Source: Eggerthellaceae bacterium
GTDB lineage: Bacteria; Actinomycetota; Coriobacteriia; Coriobacteriales; Eggerthellaceae
DNA: 6,698 nucleotides
Assembly: GCA_017459485.1 (NCBI GenBank)
Contig: JAFUCW010000165.1
Coordinates: 1 to 6,698 of the forward strand
Direction of reading: 5' to 3'
Shown: positions 1 to 5,557 of the stretch, one piece after another
Layout: every line of letters begins with the position of its first letter
How positions within the stretch are numbered: position 1 is the first letter of the stretch
Program-made: the position numbers and the translations under genes
Notes under the pieces: generated by a model
Told to the model about the DNA's origin: nothing
Database searches by the model: none
The model's input: the letters and a program-made list of their open reading frames with translations, nothing else

Positions 1-337
1 CATGGAAAGCGACAGCGCCTACCGCACATGGGTAGAAGGCAACTGCGAGGGCACCTGTCCCGGCGGCGAGTCGCGAGCTGTCTACCTTGCGCGCAGCAAC
101 TCCGCTCTGGAGCTCGTACTGCACAAAGCCTGCGAACGGGAGGAAGGACGCGTGATAGTAGTCGCTCACGGCGGCACTATCATGGCAGCGTTTTCGGCCT
201 TCGCGGCGCAAGGCGAGCAACGGGACTACTTCTCCTGGCAAGTGCCCAACGCACAGGGCTACCGGGCGATGGTCGACCTGTGCGGTGCGCTCCCTCTCTT
301 TTCGAACTGCACCCCATTTGAAACGCTCCCTGCGTAA
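1..337 (+). CDS. Histidine phosphatase family protein, C-terminal part (5' end outside the window)
   Basis: About 111 residues of the end of a histidine phosphatase (phosphoglycerate mutase-like fold). The segment Cys-Pro-Gly-Gly-Glu-Ser (residues 19-24 counted from position 2) matches the Pro-Gly-Gly-Glu-Ser region of this family. Val-Val-Ala-His-Gly-Gly-Thr-Ile (residues 53-60) carries the second active-site histidine, His56. The N-terminal Arg-His-Gly motif with the phosphorylated histidine is missing, and the frame is open to the left edge, so the ATG at position 2 is almost certainly an internal methionine. The gene ends with TAA at 335-337. The family includes alpha-ribazole phosphatase (CobC) of cobalamin synthesis. 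That would suit the corrinoid genes next door, but nothing here separates CobC from other small-molecule phosphatases. The family call is firm; the substrate is unknown. It converges on the LysR-corrinoid gene. Confidence 0.85.
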   Translation, partial: MESDSAYRTWVEGNCEGTCPGGESRAVYLARSNSALELVLHKACEREEGRVIVVAHGGTIMAAFSAFAAQGEQRDYFSWQVPNAQGYRAMVDLCGALPLFSNCTPFETLPA

Positions 338-352
338 CTGACGAAATAAACC

Positions 353-390
353 AGGCGCAGTTGATCACCGCGAGATGTTGCATTGCGCCT
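353..390 (-). terminator. Hairpin in convergent gap, possible terminator of the regulator gene
   Basis: AGGCGCAGT (353-361) pairs with ATTGCGCCT (382-390), a 9-bp stem with one G-T wobble and a 20-nt loop. Reading the minus strand, the hairpin is followed by a T-rich stretch (GGTTTATTTCG), which is weak for an intrinsic terminator. On the plus strand no T-run follows. It sits between the ends of two converging genes, where a terminator is expected. The long loop and interrupted T-tract keep confidence low. The gap 338-412 otherwise shows nothing recognisable. Confidence 0.35.
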
Positions 391-391
391 A
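380..391. repeat. 12-bp repeat GCATTGCGCCTA, copy 1
   Basis: Exact 12-bp match to 4560-4571. This copy lies in the convergent gap after the phosphatase gene, and most of it forms the right arm of the hairpin at 353-390. One or two chance 12-mer repeats are expected in a window of this size, so only the matching position in both convergent gaps makes it notable. Confidence 0.4.
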
Positions 392-412
392 GCTCGTCTC
401 ATCATGCCATCG

Positions 413-1996
413 TTAGTAGCTTAAGAAGTTGTACGCGGTGCGAGCTGCCTCTACGGCGTCTTCAGTATAGGCGTCGGCTCCCACTTGCTGCACGAACTCC
501 GCGTCGGCAGCAGGGCCTCCAAGCATGACGAACACGCGCTCGCGCAGCCCCGATTCCTCGAGCGCCTCCATGGTTTTGCGCACCATGTCCCTCACTTCGA
601 TGCGGAACAGAGAGATTAGCACAAGGTTGCACGAAGGATTGCTTGCAACGTAGTCGACAAACTCCGACGGTCTGACCTGCCTTCCCAGGTCGTGCACTTC
701 GATGCCGCGCCCTTCAAGCGCGATGCGCACAAGGTTCTTGCCAAGCTCGTGCCGATCCCCTTTCACGGTGCCTATGACCGCCGTACCCAGCTTCCGATGC
801 GCACCATTTTCTTCGATCAAGGGCGTGAGCTCTTCGGCGGCAAGCTTGCCCGTTGCCACGGAAGCAAGCATTTCGCTTGTGAACGTTGAACCCCCCTTGT
901 ACATCTTGGTTACCTCGTCCATGCCGACAAGCACCCCTTGGTTGAGGATATGGTCTGCGGGGGCACCAAGCTCAAGCGCGTAGTCAACAAGTGGGACAAT
1001 ATCGCGCATGCCGCCTCGGCAAATGGTCTGCACTATGTCGTCGAGTACGGCAGCTATGCGCCCCGCCTCCAACGCATCGTCCACATTCCCAGCCTCCTCG
1101 TAGGCTGCAACTTGTTCTTTGAGCTCTTCGATGACTTTGCCGAGTCGTTTCTCTTCGCGCGCAAGGTACACCAGGCCAAGCACGTCGCTGCCTTTCCACG
1201 AGAGAGGAACCGCTCGTGCGATATGCGAAGGAGGGGGAAGGTACCCCGTGTCGTAAATGGCAAGGGATCCCCCTGCCAGCAGCGACAGCATGGCAGGCGT
1301 GTCCTCCGAGAAATCCTGGATGTCCACGTTCACTTTGCGCTGTTCGAGTTCGGCACGAAGAGCGTCGGAAGCAAGGGAAGCACTGCCCCGAGGCCACAGC
1401 CATAGCGTTTCCCCCGCAAGATCCTCCAGGGCGGCACTGTCACGCGAAGCCAACCGATGGTGCACAGGAACATACACCATGCTGCTTGCCTCGCTTAAGG
1501 GAAGCATGCGCAGTTCTTCGGATAAGGGAGCTCTTCCGACCGCAAGCGCCGCGTCGGACGCCGACCAGAAATCCACCACCCCTTCGTGCAGAAGGTCGAG
1601 CGGATTCGAACCCCCGCACGGGATGAGCGAAAACATTTGATTGCCCATAAAACCTTGGGCCGCCCTCAGAAACGCCGAAATCGTGTCGCGCGAATACGAG
1701 CTTGTCCCCACGCGCACCATTCCCGCCGAAATGCCTTCCGCCATCGCACGCGAAAGGCGGACAGCCTCGTCGTATTCGGTCAGCACTTTGTGAAGGCTCT
1801 CGCACAGAAATGCGCCTTCAGGTGTAGGCTTGGTTCCGTTGCGGCTGCGCTCGAACACCTTGAACCCAAGCTCCGACTCGATGCTTTTGATCTGATACGT
1901 CAACGCAGGCTGCGTGACCTGCAGCTTGCGCGCGGTCGTGGTCATGTTGCCCGACTCGGAGAGGCTGAGCACCATGCGCATCTGGTCTATGTTCAC
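413..1996 (-). CDS. LysR-type transcriptional regulator fused to a C-terminal corrinoid (B12)-binding module
   Basis: A 527-residue protein with two full-length parts. Residues 1-60 are a LysR winged helix-turn-helix (recognition region about 16-40, ending Leu-Gly-Phe-Lys-Val-Phe-Glu-Arg). Residues about 90-288 are the LysR effector-binding domain. Typical LysR proteins stop near residue 300; this one continues with a corrinoid protein: a helical cap domain (about 319-398) and a Rossmann-like B12-binding domain (about 403-527). Asp414-x-His416-x-x-Gly419 supplies the expected lower cobalt ligand, and Gly493-Gly494 is the nucleotide-loop motif. The usual Ser-x-Leu reads Ser462-Leu-Phe, and the threonines that follow it in the neighbouring corrinoid protein are absent. 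The start is GTG at 1994-1996, with GGAGGT five bases upstream. The product is probably a cytoplasmic DNA-binding protein that senses a corrinoid, its methylation state or a corrinoid-protein partner; that role is inference. It lies downstream of the corrinoid protein gene but is separated from it by a terminator. Confidence 0.93.
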   Translation of the reverse strand: MNIDQMRMVLSLSESGNMTTTARKLQVTQPALTYQIKSIESELGFKVFERSRNGTKPTPEGAFLCESLHKVLTEYDEAVRLSRAMAEGISAGMVRVGTSSYSRDTISAFLRAAQGFMGNQMFSLIPCGGSNPLDLLHEGVVDFWSASDAALAVGRAPLSEELRMLPLSEASSMVYVPVHHRLASRDSAALEDLAGETLWLWPRGSASLASDALRAELEQRKVNVDIQDFSEDTPAMLSLLAGGSLAIYDTGYLPPPSHIARAVPLSWKGSDVLGLVYLAREEKRLGKVIEELKEQVAAYEEAGNVDDALEAGRIAAVLDDIVQTICRGGMRDIVPLVDYALELGAPADHILNQGVLVGMDEVTKMYKGGSTFTSEMLASVATGKLAAEELTPLIEENGAHRKLGTAVIGTVKGDRHELGKNLVRIALEGRGIEVHDLGRQVRPSEFVDYVASNPSCNLVLISLFRIEVRDMVRKTMEALEESGLRERVFVMLGGPAADAEFVQQVGADAYTEDAVEAARTAYNFLSY

Positions 1997-2001
1997 AGCA
2001 C

Positions 2002-2007
2002 ACCTCC
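2002..2007 (-). promoter_or_regulatory. Ribosome binding site supporting the GTG start of the regulator gene
   Basis: On the minus strand GGAGGT, inside the longer AGGGGAGGTG (2010 to 2001), lies five bases before the GTG at 1996. This near-perfect Shine-Dalgarno match fixes a GTG start. The first residues then read Met-Asn-Ile-Asp-Gln-Met, the normal beginning of a LysR helix-turn-helix domain. Confidence 0.8.
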
Positions 2008-2042
2008 CCTTCCGTTCAGATGCGTGCTTTCGTCACATTACA

Positions 2043-2057
2043 ATAAAGGTATTTTAT
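2043..2057 (-). promoter_or_regulatory. Putative LysR operator A (T-N11-A palindrome) at the regulator promoter
   Basis: The minus strand reads ATAAAATACCTTTAT, an imperfect palindrome (ATAAA, five bases, TTTAT) with the T-N11-A pattern of LysR-type sites. It matches 13 of 15 bases of operator B (2828-2842). It covers the best -10-like hexamer of the regulator gene (TAAAAT on the minus strand, 2056 to 2051), for which I see no convincing -35. Binding here would fit negative autoregulation. The match between sites is seen directly; the function is inferred. Confidence 0.6.
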
Positions 2058-2092
2058 CGCAGTTGGCATCGGCAGACCCTACACACGCACAC

Positions 2093-2120
2093 AAAAAGGG
2101 AGGCGGAACCCCGCCTCCCT
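2093..2120 (-). terminator. Strong rho-independent terminator of the corrinoid protein gene
   Basis: GGGAGGCGG (2098-2106) and CCGCCTCCC (2111-2119) form a perfect 9-bp GC-rich stem around a 4-base loop, extended by one A-T pair (2097/2120). On the minus strand the hairpin is followed by a run of T (2097 to 2093). This is a textbook intrinsic terminator 24 bases past the corrinoid protein stop codon. It implies that the regulator gene beyond it is mostly transcribed from its own promoter. Confidence 0.92.
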
Positions 2121-2143
2121 CTTCATGCGGTAAAACCGATCGA

Positions 2144-2776
2144 TTAACCAATCAGGTCCATGATCTTGTCGGCAGCAGCACCAGCGTCTTCGGTGTAGGC
2201 GTCAGCACCGATTTCGTCGGAGAATGCCTGGTTCACGGGAGCACCGCCGACCATGATCTTGACGGAGTCGCGCAGGCCAGCTTCCTGGAGCGCCTTGACG
2301 GTGTCGTCGAGAGCGGGCATGGTGGTGGTCAGCAGAGCGGACAGGCACACCACCTGGCAGTTCGGATGCTCTTTGATGTAGTCAACGAACGCCTCGGGAG
2401 CAACGTCGACACCCAGGTCGTCGATTTCGACGCCCTTGCCTTCGATCATCATGCGAACAAGGTTCTTGCCAATGTCGTGCATGTCGCCCTTGACCGTGCC
2501 GATGACGGCATAGCCAGCAGCCTCTGCACCACCAGCAGCCAGAGCGGGCTTGAGCACATCGGTGCCAGCGGTCATGGTACGGGCAGCAACAAGCATCTCG
2601 GGCACGAAGCACTCGCCCTTGGAGAAGCGCTCGCCGATAATGTCCATGGCACCGATCATAGCGTCGAGAAGAGCCTGGGGATCTTCGCCCGCGTCCAGAC
2701 CCTGCTGAACCAGGCCGCCGATCTCCTTGCGCTTACCAGCCATGATTGTCTCTTTGATGTCGTCGAAAATCGCCAT
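2144..2776 (-). CDS. Stand-alone methyltransferase-type corrinoid protein (MtbC/MttC/MtaC family)
   Basis: A 210-residue cytoplasmic corrinoid protein. In such systems it carries a methyl group on cobalt between a substrate:corrinoid methyltransferase and a second methyltransferase. Residues about 5-85 are the helical cap domain and 88-210 the B12-binding domain. The complete signature is present: Asp98-x-His100-x-x-Gly103 (His100 is the expected cobalt ligand), Ser146-Ala-Leu148 followed by three threonines, and Gly177-Gly178. Length is normal for the family. The frame is open to an ATG at 2878, but that start would add 34 unrelated residues across the promoter and operator B. The ATG at 2774-2776 gives the conserved N-terminus and has AAGGGG six bases upstream. 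It has its own terminator and a good promoter, suggesting strong separate expression. No partner methyltransferase or reactivating protein is in the window, so the methyl donor cannot be named. Confidence 0.93.
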   Translation of the reverse strand: MAIFDDIKETIMAGKRKEIGGLVQQGLDAGEDPQALLDAMIGAMDIIGERFSKGECFVPEMLVAARTMTAGTDVLKPALAAGGAEAAGYAVIGTVKGDMHDIGKNLVRMMIEGKGVEIDDLGVDVAPEAFVDYIKEHPNCQVVCLSALLTTTMPALDDTVKALQEAGLRDSVKIMVGGAPVNQAFSDEIGADAYTEDAGAAADKIMDLIG

Positions 2777-2782
2777 CTTGCA

Positions 2783-2788
2783 CCCCTT
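2783..2788 (-). promoter_or_regulatory. Ribosome binding site deciding the corrinoid protein start
   Basis: The minus strand has AAGGGG (2788 to 2783) six bases before the ATG at 2776. The alternative upstream ATG at 2878 would place promoter-like and operator-like sequence inside the coding region and has no comparable site, so 2776 is preferred. Confidence 0.75.
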
Positions 2789-2827
2789 TTCTTTCTTGTT
2801 AAAGATTACCTGCTTTTCAAGGTGGTA

Positions 2828-2842
2828 ATAAAATACTCTTAT
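2828..2842 (+). promoter_or_regulatory. Putative LysR operator B over the -10 of the corrinoid gene
   Basis: ATAAAATACTCTTAT, with the T-N11-A pattern, matches operator A at 13 of 15 bases (read on the opposite strand) and operator C at 12 of 15. It overlaps the predicted -10 hexamer, a position where a bound regulator could block or modulate polymerase. Its centre is 49 bp from the centre of operator C. Confidence 0.6.
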
Positions 2843-2865
2843 CGATGCAGGATAGCAAGTTTTTT
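2830..2865 (-). promoter_or_regulatory. Putative promoter of the corrinoid protein gene
   Basis: On the minus strand a -35-like TTGCTA (2858 to 2853) and a -10-like TATTTT (2835 to 2830) are separated by exactly 17 bases; each matches consensus at 4 of 6 positions. A run of six A (2865 to 2860) just upstream of the -35 resembles an UP element. Transcription would start near 2822, leaving a leader of about 46 bases. Operator B overlaps the -10, and operator C is centred about 62 bases upstream of this start. I found no cobalamin riboswitch in the leader. Confidence 0.55.
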
Positions 2866-2876
2866 GTAATTCGTTC

Positions 2877-2891
2877 ATAAATAATTCTTAT
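2877..2891 (+). promoter_or_regulatory. Putative LysR operator C upstream of the corrinoid gene
   Basis: ATAAATAATTCTTAT is the third copy of the motif; all three fit ATAAAWWAYYYTTAT. Its centre is about 62 bases upstream of the predicted corrinoid-gene start site, near the -65 position where LysR proteins usually place their high-affinity recognition site. It lies in the intergenic region shared with the divergent CoA-transferase gene, about 130 bp from that gene's predicted start site. Confidence 0.55.
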
Positions 2892-2980
2892 GGAAAAGTT
2901 ACCCACGCCATGCCATTACTAGATAATGCGTTGTCCAAAGAGCCCTCGTCCCATTTTTCTCCTAGAGAAAAGCCGCGTAT

Positions 2981-3009
2981 TCGACCAGGACGCATGCCCC
3001 AGGTACAAT
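2981..3009 (+). promoter_or_regulatory. Putative promoter of the CoA-transferase gene
   Basis: A -35-like TCGACC (2981-2986, 4 of 6 to consensus) and a -10-like TACAAT (3004-3009, 5 of 6) are separated by 17 bases. Transcription would start near 3016, giving a short leader of about 28 bases before the ATG at 3044. A purine-rich ribosome site, AAAGGGGGG (3032-3040), follows. No copy of the LysR-type motif overlaps this promoter. Confidence 0.55.
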
Positions 3010-3043
3010 AGCAGGAGACTGTCGGACGACCAAAGGGGGGCGC

Positions 3044-4558
3044 ATGCCACAGTTCGTCTCTGCAGAAGAAGCAGTAGCCCGCATTCCCGACAACGCTTTC
3101 ATCGGCGTCAACGCATTCCTTGCGCTTGCCAACCCCCTCGAGTTGCTCACGGCACTCGCCGACCGCTTCGAAGCGACGGGATCTCCCCGGGGACTGACCA
3201 TGTATTGCTCGTCTGGCTTCGGCAACTGGGAAGAAGACTCGGGATGCGAGCGCATCATCACACGTGGCGGTGCCGAATGCGTCATTATCAGCCACTACCC
3301 CACCATGCCGGGCACAGCAAAGGCCGTCATGGAAAACCGCGTTGCGGGATACAATTTTCCCCTTGGCGCGCTAACCCACATGATTCGCGAGGCGGCGCGC
3401 GGCAGCGACCACTACCTGACCAAAAGCGGGCTGAACTTGTTCGTCGATCCGCGCATAGGCGGCAGCAAACTCAACGAGCGCGCCGTCGAAGACTGGGTTA
3501 GCGACATAGAAATCGACGGGGAACGCTACCTGAAGTACAAGGTGCCGCAGTTCGACGTGGCGTTGCTGAAGGGAAGCAGCTGCGACCGTTTCGGCAACAT
3601 CACCATGGAAAAAGAGAGTTGCGTGGTTGACGCGCTTTCGCTCGCCCAGGCCACCAAACGCAACGGCGGCATGGTTATTGTGCAGGTGGAGCATATGGCA
3701 GAAAAGCGGCGCCCCTGGGAAAGCATCGTCCCCACCGCGCTGGTGGACTACATCGTGCTTTGCCCCGAACAGACGCCCGTGCTCGGAGCCGACGACTACA
3801 ACCCCTCTTTCTGCGGCGACCGCTTCATGACCGCAGAGGAGATAACCGAATTCGTGCTCTCGAACAAGCCGTCGAAAACCAGTCCCGTGCGCACGCGCAT
3901 CGCAAAACGCGCAACCGACGAACTACATCCTGGTGCGGTAGTCAACATCGGCATCGGCGTGCCCGAAGGCGTGAGCATCGAGGCGGCGAAGCGCGGAATG
4001 CTCGCCCGCATCACCCTTACGGTCGAGGATGGAGCGTTCGGCGGCATGCCCACTTCGGGTGCCGCGTTCGGGTCGGCAGTCGCGCCGCACAGCATCTGCA
4101 GCACGGCTCAGATGTTCGACTTCTACGACGGGGGTGGACTGGACATCTGCTTCTTAGGCGCGCTTGAAGTAGACCGCGAAGGCAACGTGAACGCCCACTA
4201 CAGCCCTGGAAAGCTTGCCGGAATCGGGGGGTTTGCCAACATCACCCAAACAACGCGCAAGGTGGTTTTCTGCTTCACTTTTTCTGCCGGAGGGATCGAA
4301 ATCGAAGACAGCTACGGGATCGTCAAGATAACCAACGAAGGACGCATCCCCAAAATTGTCGAGAAGGTAAATGCGATCAGCTTCGCTGCCGCGAACGCCC
4401 ACGCAAACGGCCAAGAGGTTCTCTACGTGACCGAGCGCTGCGTGTTCCGCCTTGGCGAAGACGGGCTGGAGCTGACAGAGTTCTACGAAGGAGTGGACTT
4501 GCAGCACGATATCCTGGACAAGCTCTCCTTCGACGTACCCGTGCGCCTTTCCGAATAG
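3044..4558 (+). CDS. Class I acyl-CoA:carboxylate CoA-transferase, fused alpha and beta subunits (propionate/acetate CoA-transferase type)
   Basis: A 504-residue enzyme of the Pct/YdiF branch of family I CoA-transferases, which swap CoA between a short acyl-CoA and a free carboxylic acid through a glutamyl-CoA intermediate. Residues 1 to about 270 are the alpha half, with family segments such as Tyr-Asn-Phe-Pro-Leu-Gly (103-108), Val-Asp-Pro-Arg (134-137) and Gly-Gly-Met-Val-Ile-Val-Gln-Val (208-215). Residues about 285-504 are the beta half, with Asn-Ile-Gly-Ile-Gly-Val-Pro (301-307) and the catalytic-glutamate region Thr-Val-Glu328-Asp-Gly, followed by Phe-Gly-Gly. Length is close to the usual 510-530, so the gene looks intact. 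The ATG at 3044 follows a strong ribosome site. Substrates cannot be read from sequence; acetate, propionate, butyrate or lactate are typical. It is divergent from the corrinoid protein gene and shares its control region, so joint regulation is possible but unproven. Confidence 0.92.
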   Translation: MPQFVSAEEAVARIPDNAFIGVNAFLALANPLELLTALADRFEATGSPRGLTMYCSSGFGNWEEDSGCERIITRGGAECVIISHYPTMPGTAKAVMENRVAGYNFPLGALTHMIREAARGSDHYLTKSGLNLFVDPRIGGSKLNERAVEDWVSDIEIDGERYLKYKVPQFDVALLKGSSCDRFGNITMEKESCVVDALSLAQATKRNGGMVIVQVEHMAEKRRPWESIVPTALVDYIVLCPEQTPVLGADDYNPSFCGDRFMTAEEITEFVLSNKPSKTSPVRTRIAKRATDELHPGAVVNIGIGVPEGVSIEAAKRGMLARITLTVEDGAFGGMPTSGAAFGSAVAPHSICSTAQMFDFYDGGGLDICFLGALEVDREGNVNAHYSPGKLAGIGGFANITQTTRKVVFCFTFSAGGIEIEDSYGIVKITNEGRIPKIVEKVNAISFAAANAHANGQEVLYVTERCVFRLGEDGLELTEFYEGVDLQHDILDKLSFDVPVRLSE

Positions 4559-4559
4559 C

Positions 4560-4571
4560 GCATTGCGCCTA
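4560..4571. repeat. 12-bp repeat GCATTGCGCCTA, copy 2
   Basis: Exact copy of 380-391, starting two bases after the CoA-transferase stop codon in the 27-bp convergent gap before the pyruvate-kinase-like gene end. The hairpin partner arm present at copy 1 is not found here. I see no convincing terminator for either gene in this gap. Confidence 0.4.
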
Positions 4572-4585
4572 ATGGCAGCACAGCG

Positions 4586-5545
4586 CTAAAACGCTTCGGC
4601 GGCGGCTACCGTGTTCGCAAGGTAGCGAATCGCTTCGACCGGATGCGCACCAACGGCCGTCTCTCCGGTCACCATGACCGAAGACGCCCCATCGACCACG
4701 GCATTGAAGATATCGCTCACTTCGGCGCGGGTCGGCACTGCATTGCGCTCCATCGAAGCAAGCATCTGCGTGACCACCATGAAAGGCGCTCCTGCTTCCC
4801 CGCACGCGCGTGCGATGCGCTTCTGCATGGCGGGAACGTCCCAGAGAGGCATTGAATTGCCCAGGTCGCCGCGGGCAATCACGAACTCGTCGGCCGCATC
4901 AAACAGTTCGGGGAGCGCCGAAACCCCTTCGAGACTCTCCAGCTTCGCAAACACCTTGATCGCCGATCCTCCAACCGTTGCAAGGGCAGAGCGCACCGCA
5001 AGAAGGTCGTCGCGGCTGCGCACGAATGGCTGCATGACGCCGTACACCCCGCAATGCACAGCATGCGCAAGGTTCTCCAGGTCCGCTTCGGTCAAAGGCG
5101 GCAAATCGATGCGCTTGCCAGGGACTGCCACGCTCTTGCGGCTGGAAAGCACGCCCCCGCGCACCACACGCGCCACACGACCGTTGTCTACCACAAGCAA
5201 GATCTTCCCGTCGTCAAGCAGCACGTCGTCACCGGGCTCGAGCGCGTCTTGCAGCGCCTGGGGAAGCTGCAATGCGCAAAGCGCAACCACGTCACCTTCC
5301 GCCAGGACAAGCGGCGTGTCGAAGAAACCCACGCGCAGTTCCGGGCCCTGCAAATCCACCAACAGCTTGATCCGGGCCCCGCACCGTTCCTGCGCCTTGG
5401 AAAACGCGTCGAGCATTTCCTCTGCGTCGCTGAGCATGGCATGGGAAAGATTCAGGCGCACGCCCGTCATGCCAGCGCCTATCATGCACTCAAGCGTGTC
5501 CGCGTCCGCGCAAGCAGGACCAAGCGTGCCGTACACATCGACCAT
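4586..5545 (-). CDS. Pyruvate kinase-like protein lacking the C-terminal domain
   Basis: A 319-residue homologue of pyruvate kinase, the glycolytic enzyme converting phosphoenolpyruvate and ADP to pyruvate and ATP. Seen in order: Thr-Leu-Gly-Pro-Ala (7-11); Arg30-Leu-Asn32-Leu-Ser34-His35; the Asp64-Leu-Gln-Gly-Pro-Glu69-Leu-Arg71 loop; a B domain (about 72-140); the signature with catalytic Lys201 and metal ligand Glu203; Ala-Arg-Gly-Asp227 (second metal ligand); Thr259-Gln-Met-Leu; and the final barrel segment Thr-Gly-Glu-Thr-Ala (293-297). It stops at the end of the barrel. The ~130-150 residue C-terminal domain, which carries the allosteric site and subunit contacts in typical enzymes of ~470 residues, is absent. 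The end is clean, with no sign of a frameshift. The start ATG (5543-5545) lies 12 bp after the ABC transporter stop codon, with GGAG/GAGG overlapping that stop, so the two are co-transcribed. Catalysis is plausible but unproven. Confidence 0.88.
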   Translation of the reverse strand: MVDVYGTLGPACADADTLECMIGAGMTGVRLNLSHAMLSDAEEMLDAFSKAQERCGARIKLLVDLQGPELRVGFFDTPLVLAEGDVVALCALQLPQALQDALEPGDDVLLDDGKILLVVDNGRVARVVRGGVLSSRKSVAVPGKRIDLPPLTEADLENLAHAVHCGVYGVMQPFVRSRDDLLAVRSALATVGGSAIKVFAKLESLEGVSALPELFDAADEFVIARGDLGNSMPLWDVPAMQKRIARACGEAGAPFMVVTQMLASMERNAVPTRAEVSDIFNAVVDGASSVMVTGETAVGAHPVEAIRYLANTVAAAEAF

Positions 5546-5557
5546 GCAAATAAGCCT

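Noticed and set aside
2..4. ATG at the left edge as the true start of the phosphatase
   Set aside because: The essential N-terminal Arg-His-Gly motif would be missing. The gene must begin outside the window.
413..1996. CarH-like light sensor
   Set aside because: The DNA-binding part is LysR, not MerR, and the cap/B12 module is closest to methyltransferase carrier proteins. Light sensing is not supported, although cofactor binding is.
1586..2869. Long plus-strand open frame of 427 codons across the regulator and corrinoid genes
   Set aside because: It runs antisense to two well-supported genes, crosses the terminator and operator region, and its translation resembles no protein family. It is a by-product of GC-rich codon usage.
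2777..2878. 34-residue N-terminal extension of the corrinoid protein
   Set aside because: It contains the promoter-like elements and operator B, adds residues absent from the family, and the downstream ATG has the better ribosome site.
2777..3043. Cobalamin riboswitch upstream of the corrinoid gene or CoA-transferase
   Set aside because: The leaders implied by the promoters are only about 46 and 28 bases, and I found no B12-box-like conserved core. Control appears to be by protein.
2888..3295. Minus-strand open frame of 135 codons across the divergent control region
   Set aside because: It overlaps the start of the CoA-transferase gene in antisense, covers both strands' regulatory sites and shows no recognisable motif.
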